Notes under the pieces: model-generated | The model's database searches: none | Seen by the model: the letters and a program-made list of their open reading frames with translations, nothing else | Told to the model about the DNA's origin: nothing | Position numbers and translations under genes: made by a program | From: Sinorhizobium sp. 6-70 | GTDB lineage: Bacteria; Pseudomonadota; Alphaproteobacteria; Rhizobiales; Rhizobiaceae | Length of the DNA stretch: 64,000 nt | Assembly: GCF_030124375.1 (NCBI RefSeq) | Contig: NZ_JASKLS010000009.1 | Coordinates: 160,652-224,651 of the forward strand | Reading direction: 5' to 3' | Part shown: positions 53,470-60,980 of the stretch, piece by piece | How positions within the stretch are numbered: position 1 is the first letter of the stretch | How the letters are laid out: the number at the start of each line of letters is the position of its first letter

Positions 53470-53518
53470 TAAGCAGGGTAATTGATTGTTTTGATAGGAT
53501 GTATCCACGTGGCGGATG
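53470..53518 (-). promoter_or_regulatory. Nod box of the RTX gene
   Basis: Read on the minus strand: CATCCGCCACGTGGATA, CATCCT, then ATCAAAACAATCAATTACCC. It fits the nod-box consensus YATCCAYNNYRYRGATG-N4-YN-ATCNAAACAATCRATTTTACC with few mismatches. The site faces the RTX gene, whose start is 63 bp away, the usual spacing. NodD control is strongly suggested. Confidence 0.85.
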
Positions 53519-53560
53519 CATTTCCACGCACTTCATCCGACTGAAAATTTACGGGCTCGC

Positions 53561-53571
53561 GGGGGGGGGGG
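53561..53571. repeat. G11 homopolymer
   Basis: Eleven consecutive G residues lie about 45 bp beyond the nod box, in a noncoding stretch. Such tracts vary in length by slippage. No gene is seen whose phase it would switch. Confidence 0.6.
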
Positions 53572-53973
53572 CGCTCGGGCGCCCAGACAGGCGATCTGAA
53601 AATTCGAGGCATCAAACCGGACCAGGTCAGGACGTCGGCAACGCCGTCTCTGCGCTACATCATCGCCGCAGACTCCCATCCTGATTAATGCCGAATCTCA
53701 CGTCGCGCGGTAATAGGGGTTTTAACGTGCGTGCTGTTCGTGCAGACAGGAGGAACGCAACTACTACGCCTTCTCGACGCTAAGCTGGTCCCCGGATTCG
53801 CGCCACCTTGCAGTTTACAAAGTCCGCCTGGCTACAGGCGGGAGTTCTCTATTTTAGTTTCGTCGACGACGGGGCGCTTGGCGCCCGCAGTCGTTCGGGC
53901 GACGGCCCCACGAGAAGCTATTAGGAGTCCGTCGTGCTCGTCACGCGTGCAACATGTCAATGTCGCCTGGCAT
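53572..53973. other. Intergenic region between RTX and NifA units
   Basis: About 400 bp with only short frames. It leads to the NifA site at 53974. The long plus-strand frame from 53731 crosses the promoter and is not a gene. Confidence 0.35.
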
Positions 53974-53989
53974 TGTCCGATATACGACA
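53974..53989 (+). promoter_or_regulatory. NifA upstream activator site
   Basis: TGTCCGATATACGACA is an exact TGT-N10-ACA, extended by flanking AT/AT to a longer dyad. It lies 60 bp before a -24/-12 promoter, centred about 95 bp before the expected transcript start, a normal NifA distance. Confidence 0.85.
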
Positions 53990-54049
53990 ATGTTGGACAT
54001 GGTCAGACTGCGGTTCGATCGAACACGTTGGTTCAAAAGAGTTTTCTTT

Positions 54050-54065
54050 CGGCACGCATATTGCT
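54050..54065 (+). promoter_or_regulatory. Sigma-54 (-24/-12) promoter
   Basis: CGGCACGCATATTGCT matches TGGCACG-N4-TTGCW at every position except the first. GG and GC are correctly spaced. With the NifA site at 53974 it forms a complete nif-type promoter pointing into the ORF at 54120 and the M16 peptidase genes. Confidence 0.88.
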
Positions 54066-54119
54066 TCAAGCCTCTGCAGTCGCGTCATGGATCAAAGATA
54101 AACACGCGGAGATGTCGAA

Positions 54120-54509
54120 ATGTTACGACCATGCCATTTGTCCGTGCCTTCGTCCGGTCATTCCACAGCTGGACGTCCCAGATGCCGTAGAGGGAAGAGT
54201 CCAAACCCGCCAAGCAATAGTCGAGCCGACGGTGCCAATGCTCTTTTGCCGAGGCTGTCCTCCAGCGGACGCAACGATCACCATGGCCTGCTTGCCGGCA
54301 AAGTCCCAGGAGGGCCCTTCCGGCTGAGCGGGGCCGAGAGACTTGTCTACCGCGGGACGACTCCTGGCGAGCACGAGTTCATTCTGGTCGATGTCGCCAT
54401 GGGCGTGAAGCAGCCAGCCTTCGATCAGGCCCTCCTGGCTGCGGAGCTACATAAGTCGAACCACAACAGCTGTCAGGCTGGCAATCTTCCCTTGGAGTGC
54501 GGCCGATGA
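54120..54509 (+). CDS. Unknown ORF opening the NifA-driven M16 operon
   Basis: A 129-residue frame starting MLRPCHLSVPSSGHSTAGRP. GGAG at 54108-54111 gives an 8-base spacing to the ATG. Its stop overlaps the M16 gene start as ATGA (54506-54509), the same junction used between the two M16 genes. The first 65 residues are Ser/Pro/Arg-rich. The rest (RLVYRGTTPGEHEFILVDVA, then FDQALLAAELHKS) looks more like folded protein. I recognise no family. It could be a small peptidase substrate, or the decayed tail of a larger gene. An overlapping 71-codon Cys-rich frame (54112-54327) has a poor ribosome site. Confidence 0.45.
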   Translation: MLRPCHLSVPSSGHSTAGRPRCRRGKSPNPPSNSRADGANALLPRLSSSGRNDHHGLLAGKVPGGPFRLSGAERLVYRGTTPGEHEFILVDVAMGVKQPAFDQALLAAELHKSNHNSCQAGNLPLECGR

Positions 54510-55903
54510 TCCATGCTGGAATAAATTCGCGTGTCCGTGCATTTGCCTTGAGCATGGTTGCGCTGCAAGCGTTGATGACCTTCGAAGCGGCAGCCGTCGA
54601 AGCCCCGCGAGGCGAATCCGAGATCGCAAATTTCCTGCTGAGAAACGGCATGGAGGTGGTCGTCATACCCGATCACCGGGCGCCGACTGTCACGCAGATG
54701 GTTTTCTACAAAGCCGGCAACGCCGATGAGCCACCCGGCAAGTCTGGCATCGCTCATTTCTTGGAACATCTGATGTTCAAAGGCACGAGTAAGCACCCGG
54801 CCGGCGAGTTCGACGCAAAGGTCGCAGAGATCGGTGGCGAGGAGAACGCCTTCACGTCGTCCGACTACACCGCCTACTATCAGACTGTCACGGCGGAGGC
54901 GCTCGGGACGATGATGGAATTCGAAGCTGACCGGATGCGCCATCTCGTGCTCACGGACGCGGTGATCGTGCCGGAGCGCGATGTCATTCTCCAGGAGCGG
55001 CGCTCGAGGGTCGAAGACAACCCGGAGGACCTTCTCGAAGAGGAGACGCGGGCGACCCTCTATCAGAACCATCCTTACCGTATCCCGGTTATCGGCTGGA
55101 AGCACGAGATGGAACAGCTCAATCGTGGGGACGCCGTGGCGTTCTACGATCGCTACTATGCCCCGAACAACGCCATACTTGTCGTGGCAGGCGATGTGGA
55201 CGCCGGAACGGTGTGGCGGTTAGCGGACAAGACCTACGGGGCCATACCGCGCGGCCGGGACCTGCCGCAGCGGGTGAGGCCGCAGGAGCCGGAGCAGAAC
55301 ACCAAACGAACGGTCGTGCTCACCGACCCGCGCGTGAACGTGCCGAGCTTTCAAAAGTCGTGGGTGGCGCCTTGTTACAGAGTAACCGAGCCGGGGGAAG
55401 CGGAAGCACTCGATCTTCTGTCGGAAATTCTCGGTGGAGGAACGCGCAGCCGGATCTATCAGGAATTGGTAGTGAAACAGGGTATAGCCTCCTGGGGAGG
55501 CGCTTATTTCCAGGGAAGATCGCTCGATCCGTCTAGCTTCACGATTTATGGCTCGCCGCGGGGCGAGGCGACGATCGAGGCGGTGGAAGACGCGCTCGAC
55601 GCTGAAGTCCGGAAAATCATCGAGACCGGTGTTACCGATGTCGAACTGGAGAAGGCCAAGAACCGCTTGGTGCGCTCGATGACCTTCGCACGCGACAGCC
55701 AGGCAGAAATGGCCAACATCTACGGGAAGGCGCTTGCGACCGGCAGTACTGTGTACGACCTAGAGGCATGGCCGTTGAGGATCCGCGCGGTAACGGCGAG
55801 ACAGGTGCAGGCGGTTGCCACGAAATATCTTAATCCGGACCGATCGGTGGCGGGATATCTGCTGCCGCGGGAAAGCGCGACCTCAGGAGATAAAAGGCGA
55901 TGA
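54506..55903 (+). CDS. M16 zinc peptidase, active subunit
   Basis: About 465 residues from the ATG at 54506. A signal-like helix (RAFALSMVALQALMTFEAAA) precedes the pitrilysin domain. The zinc motif HxxEH is intact as HFLEH (H84, E87, H88). Further family text is GGEENAFTSSDYTAYYQTV and ERDVILQERRSRVEDNP, and a C-terminal M16 domain follows. It should act in the periplasm with the next gene as a two-subunit protease. The pair resembles y4wA/y4wB of the NGR234 symbiotic plasmid as I recall. A NifA/sigma-54 promoter drives it. Confidence 0.88.
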   Translation: MIHAGINSRVRAFALSMVALQALMTFEAAAVEAPRGESEIANFLLRNGMEVVVIPDHRAPTVTQMVFYKAGNADEPPGKSGIAHFLEHLMFKGTSKHPAGEFDAKVAEIGGEENAFTSSDYTAYYQTVTAEALGTMMEFEADRMRHLVLTDAVIVPERDVILQERRSRVEDNPEDLLEEETRATLYQNHPYRIPVIGWKHEMEQLNRGDAVAFYDRYYAPNNAILVVAGDVDAGTVWRLADKTYGAIPRGRDLPQRVRPQEPEQNTKRTVVLTDPRVNVPSFQKSWVAPCYRVTEPGEAEALDLLSEILGGGTRSRIYQELVVKQGIASWGGAYFQGRSLDPSSFTIYGSPRGEATIEAVEDALDAEVRKIIETGVTDVELEKAKNRLVRSMTFARDSQAEMANIYGKALATGSTVYDLEAWPLRIRAVTARQVQAVATKYLNPDRSVAGYLLPRESATSGDKRR

Positions 55904-57243
55904 CAATGTTCAACCGACTGCCGATCGGGGCAGCAAAGCCGTTGCTGATCGTGCTCGTATTGCTGGGCCTTGCCGCGATGCCGGCTCGGGCGGCCGTGGC
56001 CATCCAGGAAGTCAAGACATCGAGCGGGATCAAGGCCTGGCTGGTCGAAGACTATTCGATACCAATCGTCACCATTCGTTTTGCATTCCGCGGCGGCACC
56101 ACGCAGGATCCTTCCGGTAAGGAAGGCCTGGTCAATCTCATGACCGGCTTGTTCGACGAAGGGGCCGGCGAACTCGACAGCGAAGCCTTCCAGGAGCGGC
56201 TGGACGATGCTGGCGCTGAGATGCGTTTCGACGCCGGGCGCGATGCAGTCTACGGCTCCATGCGAGTGCTCGCCGATCAGAAGGATGATGCGTTCGACCT
56301 TCTCCGGCTGGCCATCGAGCAGCCGCGCTTCGACCAAGCGCCGATGGATCGCATTCGCGCCCACATCGTCTCCGGCATCATCGCGGAAGCCAAGGACCCC
56401 GAGTCGGTCGCAAAGATCGCATGGAGCAAGGCGCTCTATGGCGACCATCCGTATTCCAGGCAGGACGAAGGCACCGAGCAAGCCCTTGCCACTGCCACGA
56501 CCTCCGATCTGAAGGCGCTTCATAAGCGGCTTTTCGCGCGCGGCAACCTGACCATCGCCGTGGCCGGAGCGATCGATGCCAGCGCGCTTAAGCAAGATCT
56601 GGATCAGATATTCGGCGGGTTGCCTGCCGAACCCTCCCTGATACCGGTTGCAGAAACCGCGCCTAAGCTGGCGCAGGAAATTCGCATCCCGTATGACCTA
56701 CCCCAGATTGGGCTGCGGCTGGTTTATGCCGGGCTTAGCGACAAAGACCCGCAGTTCTTCGCAGCCTATCTGATGAACCACATCCTCGGGGGAGGAGCGT
56801 TCACGTCCAGGCTCTGGAACGAGGTGCGCGAGAAGCGGGGACTTGCTTACCACATCGGCTCGGCCCTCGTGAACAACGACCATGCCTCCGTGCTCGTGAT
56901 CCGCACGGAAACCCGCCCGGATCGGGCCGCGGAGGCCCTGTCCCTCGTTCGCGCCGAGGTGAGGCGCATGGCGGAGGAGGGCGTCAGCGAGGAGGAACTC
57001 GAAGCAGCGAAGAAATACGTCATCGGCGGTTACGCGATCGACAATCTCAACTCATCCAGAGCGATCGCCAACACTCTGGTCGCAATCCAGATGCAAGATC
57101 TCGGCATCGATCACATCGAGCGGCGAAAACAACTGATCCAGGCCGTAACCGTGGAGGATGTCCGGTCCGCCGCAAAACGGCTTCTCTCCGCTGACCCCGC
57201 CGTGATGATCGTCGGACCGCCGCTCGAAAGAACGAAAGGATAA
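55900..57243 (+). CDS. M16 peptidase, non-catalytic partner subunit
   Basis: A 447-residue M16 protein that starts in an ATGA overlap with the active subunit. It has a signal peptide (LLIVLVLLGLAAMPARAAVA). The position of HxxEH reads NLMTGLFDEG, so the zinc site is lost. The partner signature is present: GGGAFTSRLWNEVREKRGLAYHIGS, the Arg/Tyr pair that contacts substrate in the active heterodimer. It is therefore the structural half of the protease, as in mitochondrial-processing-peptidase-like pairs. It is the last gene of the NifA-driven operon. Confidence 0.88.
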   Translation: MTMFNRLPIGAAKPLLIVLVLLGLAAMPARAAVAIQEVKTSSGIKAWLVEDYSIPIVTIRFAFRGGTTQDPSGKEGLVNLMTGLFDEGAGELDSEAFQERLDDAGAEMRFDAGRDAVYGSMRVLADQKDDAFDLLRLAIEQPRFDQAPMDRIRAHIVSGIIAEAKDPESVAKIAWSKALYGDHPYSRQDEGTEQALATATTSDLKALHKRLFARGNLTIAVAGAIDASALKQDLDQIFGGLPAEPSLIPVAETAPKLAQEIRIPYDLPQIGLRLVYAGLSDKDPQFFAAYLMNHILGGGAFTSRLWNEVREKRGLAYHIGSALVNNDHASVLVIRTETRPDRAAEALSLVRAEVRRMAEEGVSEEELEAAKKYVIGGYAIDNLNSSRAIANTLVAIQMQDLGIDHIERRKQLIQAVTVEDVRSAAKRLLSADPAVMIVGPPLERTKG

Positions 57244-57843
57244 CGGGTCATGGGCAAAGCTCGTCCCTCAGCAGCGGCGGGGTCGAGCGTGGGCGGCCGG
57301 CCGGGCCAGCGGACCCCTTGTGGTCAAGTGCAGCGTGTGACTCAGCAATACGGACGGTAACGGATCGCGAGTTGATCCTCAGTGGTTTGCACACGAAGCC
57401 TGCGAAATCCTGCGTCCGACTTGCGCTCCCCAACGGCGGTATGTGAAGCAAGCCTTGCATGAAGAACTGCTCGACTTGATCAGAACGGCAATCAGGATCT
57501 CGTCGAATTCGCACGCGAAGCTACTTGAGGCTGCTTCACCCAAGTCAGCTCCATGAGGCCTGCTGACCAAATCGAAGATGTCGATGCCGATGAAACCACC
57601 GGGCCTAATTTCAAGATGTGCTTGAAGCAGGTCTCGCAGGCTAATCGCGCTCGGCCGCCAAGACCTCAACCGCCAGATCGATTCCGGGATCGGTTCCACG
57701 TGTCGGACGAGGTCAGTATGGCCTGGAGCTAGCCTGCACCCGCGGTGACAAAAAAAGAAGGTTCAGCTCCTCTGACGTGGTAAAAGCCGCGCCGCCGTCG
57801 CGCATTGCAGTACCGGTCGCAGATGCCGAGACCACGGCGCTCG
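57244..57843. other. Intergenic region between M16 operon and hemN
   Basis: About 600 bp between two convergent genes. A minus-strand frame (57379-57699) contains LRDLLQAHLEIRPGGFIGIDIFDLV, which faintly resembles a methyltransferase core, but the rest is not protein-like. It may be a relic. No clear terminator was assigned. Confidence 0.35.
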
Positions 57844-59295
57844 TCAAGCGGCGCGGTCGAGATAAGCGTCAAATGCGGCAGCGACAGCTCGAAGCACAAA
57901 GCGGTGCTCCTGCCGTACGCGGACGAAACCCTTGTTAATGTCCACGATTCCGTCCTCGGCCAACATCGCCAAGCGCTCAGCTGAATCGACAAAGAGGATC
58001 GGATCAAATCCGTGAGCGGCGCAGATTGCCGGCACGTCCGCCTCTAAATTGCACATGAGCCGCTCGATGATCTCGGCTCGCACACGATCTTCGCAGGTGA
58101 GACGGTAGCCCCGTGATGTCGCCAGGCGGCCAGCCGCGATGTCTCGGCAGTACGAAACCTGAACGACTTCGTTCTGGATATATCCTTCGCCGAGACGACC
58201 GATTGCCGACGCGCCGAAGCCGATCAGGGTTTGGCAGGTGTCGGCCGAGTAACCCAGGGAATTGCGCCGCAGACGTCCGGATCTCTGCGCCAGCGCGAGC
58301 TCGTCATCAGGCAAGGCGAAATGGTCGAGCCCAATCTGGCGATACCCGGCGGCAACCAGCGTTTCGGCCACGGCCGCTGCCTGTTCAGCGCGGGCAGCCA
58401 CGTCCGGCAGTGCTGTCTCATCGATCAGGCGCTGATTTTTTCTGTAGGAAGGAACGTGCGCGTAACCGAACACCGCAAGCCGGTCGGGGCGCATCATGAC
58501 TGCTGTCGTTGCGCTCTGAACACAGGACGGCACCGTTTGATGCGGGAGACCGTACATGAGGTCGAAATTGATGCGGCCTACTTTATGCCGGCGCAGGTTC
58601 TCGACGACAGCCGTCACCTCGGCCTCACTCTGCACTCGATTGATCGCCTTTTGGACGATGGGATCGAAGCTCTGCACGCCGAGGCTCGCGCGGGTCACCT
58701 CCGCTGCTTCCAAGGCTTCGGCCATTTCCGTGGTGAACGTGCGCGGGTCGATCTCGACAGCGACGGTAGCCGCTTTCTTGAACGCGAAGCGTCGGCGCAG
58801 GAGTTCCATTAGGGCGAGAAACTCCGCCGGCGGCATGATGGTCGGCGTTCCGCCGCCGAAATGCACGTCGCTTACGGGCAGCGCCTGCGGCGCTTGCACC
58901 GCAACGAAATGGATTTCCGCACGTAGCATCGCCAGGTAATCGACGATCGACGCATCCCGACGAGTGATGCTGGTAGGAAAGCCGCAATACCAGCACATTG
59001 ACCGACAGAATGGAACATGGAGATAGAGCGACACAGCATCGTCAGCTGGCAGGACTTTGAGCCATTCCTCGCAGACCTTGGCGCCGACCGCTTCGGAAAA
59101 CTCCGGTACAGTTGGGTAGATCGTGTACCAAGGCAGGCGGGCATCATAATATTTTGTATGGAGGGAGGTCGGCGGCGTGATGCTGGCTGACTTTCGTCGC
59201 CACTCGGACCGAAAGGATGTCCAGTTCCCTCGCGCCCTCTCTCCTTGGATCGAATGCGATCCCGCGCCCAGGAAGCTTTTTTCGCCTTCAGCCAT
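57844..59295 (-). CDS. hemN: Oxygen-independent coproporphyrinogen III oxidase (HemN)
   Basis: A radical-SAM enzyme, about 483 residues from the ATG at 59295, or 507 from 59367; neither has a strong ribosome site. The N-terminal family block is KYYDARLPWYTIYPTVPEFSE, the iron-sulfur motif CxxxCxxC is PFCRSMCWYCGF, and GGGTPTIM, GVQSFDPIVQKAINR and FALPDDELALAQRSG follow. It decarboxylates coproporphyrinogen to protoporphyrinogen without oxygen, supplying haem in low-oxygen bacteroids. It is divergent from the hup region. Low-oxygen regulation is expected but no FNR-type box was found. Confidence 0.88.
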   Translation of the reverse strand: MAEGEKSFLGAGSHSIQGERARGNWTSFRSEWRRKSASITPPTSLHTKYYDARLPWYTIYPTVPEFSEAVGAKVCEEWLKVLPADDAVSLYLHVPFCRSMCWYCGFPTSITRRDASIVDYLAMLRAEIHFVAVQAPQALPVSDVHFGGGTPTIMPPAEFLALMELLRRRFAFKKAATVAVEIDPRTFTTEMAEALEAAEVTRASLGVQSFDPIVQKAINRVQSEAEVTAVVENLRRHKVGRINFDLMYGLPHQTVPSCVQSATTAVMMRPDRLAVFGYAHVPSYRKNQRLIDETALPDVAARAEQAAAVAETLVAAGYRQIGLDHFALPDDELALAQRSGRLRRNSLGYSADTCQTLIGFGASAIGRLGEGYIQNEVVQVSYCRDIAAGRLATSRGYRLTCEDRVRAEIIERLMCNLEADVPAICAAHGFDPILFVDSAERLAMLAEDGIVDINKGFVRVRQEHRFVLRAVAAAFDAYLDRAA

Positions 59296-59449
59296 CGCCG
59301 ATTTCCGCCATCTGAATGCCATTCGGCAATGCCGGCCGCCTTTCAAGCAAGGACGTTCAATAATCATGCCGATTGCGCCGCCGAGATCGACAGACAGATT
59401 TCGCGAGACTTCTCAGTTGACTGGCCTTCGACTGAACAAGAACCGTCGA

Positions 59450-59491
59450 ACAAAAGTTGTCGCGCGTTCGACAAAAACGACAGAGTTGTCG
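59450..59491 (+). promoter_or_regulatory. NifA-type site and nested inverted repeats upstream of hup
   Basis: TGTCGCGCGTTCGACA at 59458-59473 is an exact TGT-N10-ACA. It overlaps two other dyads: ACAA-AAG-TTGT (59450-59460) and CGACAA-N11-TTGTCG (59469-59491). The NifA site is about 350 bp from the hupS transcript start, farther than usual. It may work by DNA looping or serve a nearer promoter I cannot see. Confidence 0.6.
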
Positions 59492-59577
59492 GCAATCACT
59501 TTCACCGGCCTGCGCTGGCGACGACCACCCGTGGGACAATAGCCATACTTGGCCGACACATTCGGAGGACTGGGACA

Positions 59578-59682
59578 ATGTCCATTTCGCTCGAAACGTT
59601 GAAGAAAGCCGCGGGACCACTGGAAGTGCCGAAGACGAACTCGATCGATGAGCCGTTATCCGCCATCTCGCATGTCGTTTGA
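59578..59682 (+). CDS. 34-residue ORF between the NifA site and hupS promoter
   Basis: MSISLETLKKAAGPLEVPKT then NSIDEPLSAISHVV. GGAGGACT lies 6 bases before the ATG, an excellent ribosome site for so short a frame. Its end overlaps the palindrome GTCGTTTGACGAC (59674-59686). No family is known to me. It could be a real small protein, a leader peptide or the tail of a former gene. Confidence 0.4.
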   Translation: MSISLETLKKAAGPLEVPKTNSIDEPLSAISHVV

Positions 59683-59789
59683 CGACACGATCACGAATCG
59701 TTGCCACGCCAATCCGCTTCGGTTCTCCTCGCTGAAATAGATAATTTGCAACAATGCGGCTAGCGACGACGTGGCCGGTAAATTTGGAC

Positions 59790-59805
59790 CGGCCCGTTTC
59801 TTGCA
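59790..59805 (+). promoter_or_regulatory. Sigma-54 (-24/-12) promoter of hupSLCD
   Basis: CGGCCCGTTTCTTGCA fits TGGCACG-N4-TTGCW with GG and GC at the right 12-base distance. It lies 72 bp before the hupS ATG. In Rhizobium leguminosarum hupSL is transcribed by NifA and sigma-54, so the same control is expected. An AT-rich stretch at 59738-59756 could host IHF. Confidence 0.85.
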
Positions 59806-59877
59806 AAAATCTCCCGTGACTGAGCCGGTTGCCAATCCGGACGATTGTATAGGGGACCGGATTGCTGGAGGAGCGCG

Positions 59878-60957
59878 ATGGCAACTGCTGAAACCTTCTA
59901 TGATGTCATTCGCCGCCAGGGCATCACCCGGCGCAGCTTCACCAAATTCTGCAGCCTGACGGCCGCGAGCCTTGGCTTCGGTCCGGGTACGGCGACCGCC
60001 ATCGCCGAAGCGCTCGAGACCAAGGAACGCGTGCCCGTCATCTGGATGCATGGGCTCGAATGCACCTGCTGCTCGGAGAGCTTCATCCGTTCGGCCCATC
60101 CGTTGGTAAAGGATGTCGTGCTGTCGATGATCTCGCTCGATTACGATGACATGATTATGGCCGCTGCCGGCCATCAGGCCGAGGCCATTCTCGAGGAAAC
60201 CAAGGCAAGGTATAAGGGCAAGTACATCCTGGCCGTCGAAGGCAACGCGCCGCTCAACGAGAACGGCATGTTCTGCATCGACGGTGGACGGCCATTCGTC
60301 GAGAAACTGAAGTGGATGGCAGAGGATGCGAGGGCGGTGATCGCCTGGGGCACCTGTGCCTCGTGGGGCTGCGTACAGGCGGCGCAACCGAACCCAACCC
60401 AGGCGACCCCGATCGACAAGGTAATCCGCGGCATGCCGATCATCAAGGTTCCCGGCTGTCCCCCGATCGCCGAGGTGATGACCGGCGTCGTCACCTTCAT
60501 CACCACGTTCGACAAGCTGCCCGAACTCGACCGTCAGGGGCGGCCGAAGATGTTCTATTCGCAGCGCATCCACGACAAATGTTATCGCCGCCCGCATTTC
60601 GACGCCGGGCAGTTCGTGGATGAGTGGGACGACGAGGGCGCGCGCAAGGGCTACTGTCTGTACAAGACGGGCTGCAAGGGGCCGACGACCTATAACGCCT
60701 GTTCCACGGTGCGCTGGAACGAAGGCGTCTCGTTCCCGATCCAGTCGGGCCATGGCTGCATCGGTTGCTCCGAGAAAGGCTTCTGGGACCAAGGTAGTTT
60801 CTATGACCGGCTGACCAACTTGCACCAGTTCGGCATCGAGGCCAATGCCGACAAGATCGGCTTGACCGCTGCGGGGGTCGTCGGTGGTGCAATCGCCGCG
60901 CATGCCGCTGTAACTGTCGTCAAGCGCGTAACCACGAAGCGCGAAGCCGACGGATAA
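59878..60957 (+). CDS. hupS: Uptake [NiFe] hydrogenase small subunit (HupS)
   Basis: A 359-residue protein with GGAGGA before the ATG at 59878. The Tat signal is RRSFTK (R18, R19), followed by a hydrophobic stretch, for export of the folded dimer. Iron-sulfur ligands include ECTCCSESFIRS, the segment WGTCASWGCVQAA, VPGCPPIAEVM, and the later HDKCYRRPHF, CLYKTGCKGPTTYNAC and HGCIGCSEKGFWD. A C-terminal helix (ALTAAGVVGGAIAAHAAVTV-like, about 325-345) anchors it to the membrane. It passes electrons from the active site to HupC. First gene of hupSLCD. Confidence 0.97.
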   Translation: MATAETFYDVIRRQGITRRSFTKFCSLTAASLGFGPGTATAIAEALETKERVPVIWMHGLECTCCSESFIRSAHPLVKDVVLSMISLDYDDMIMAAAGHQAEAILEETKARYKGKYILAVEGNAPLNENGMFCIDGGRPFVEKLKWMAEDARAVIAWGTCASWGCVQAAQPNPTQATPIDKVIRGMPIIKVPGCPPIAEVMTGVVTFITTFDKLPELDRQGRPKMFYSQRIHDKCYRRPHFDAGQFVDEWDDEGARKGYCLYKTGCKGPTTYNACSTVRWNEGVSFPIQSGHGCIGCSEKGFWDQGSFYDRLTNLHQFGIEANADKIGLTAAGVVGGAIAAHAAVTVVKRVTTKREADG

Positions 60958-60980
60958 CGCTCAGGCCAGGAAACACCACC

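Noticed and set aside
57379..57699. 106-codon minus-strand frame with a short methyltransferase-like stretch
   Set aside because: Only one short segment looks protein-like; no ribosome site or start context.
59247..59262. Palindrome GGATCG-N4-CGATCC upstream of hemN conserved region
   Set aside because: Symmetric, but not an FNR/FixK box and probably within or just before the hemN coding sequence; no supporting context.
59752..59767. Possible minus-strand -24/-12 element (TAGCCGCATTGTTGCA)
   Set aside because: The essential -24 GG is AG, and the nearest gene in that direction (hemN) is about 400 bp away.
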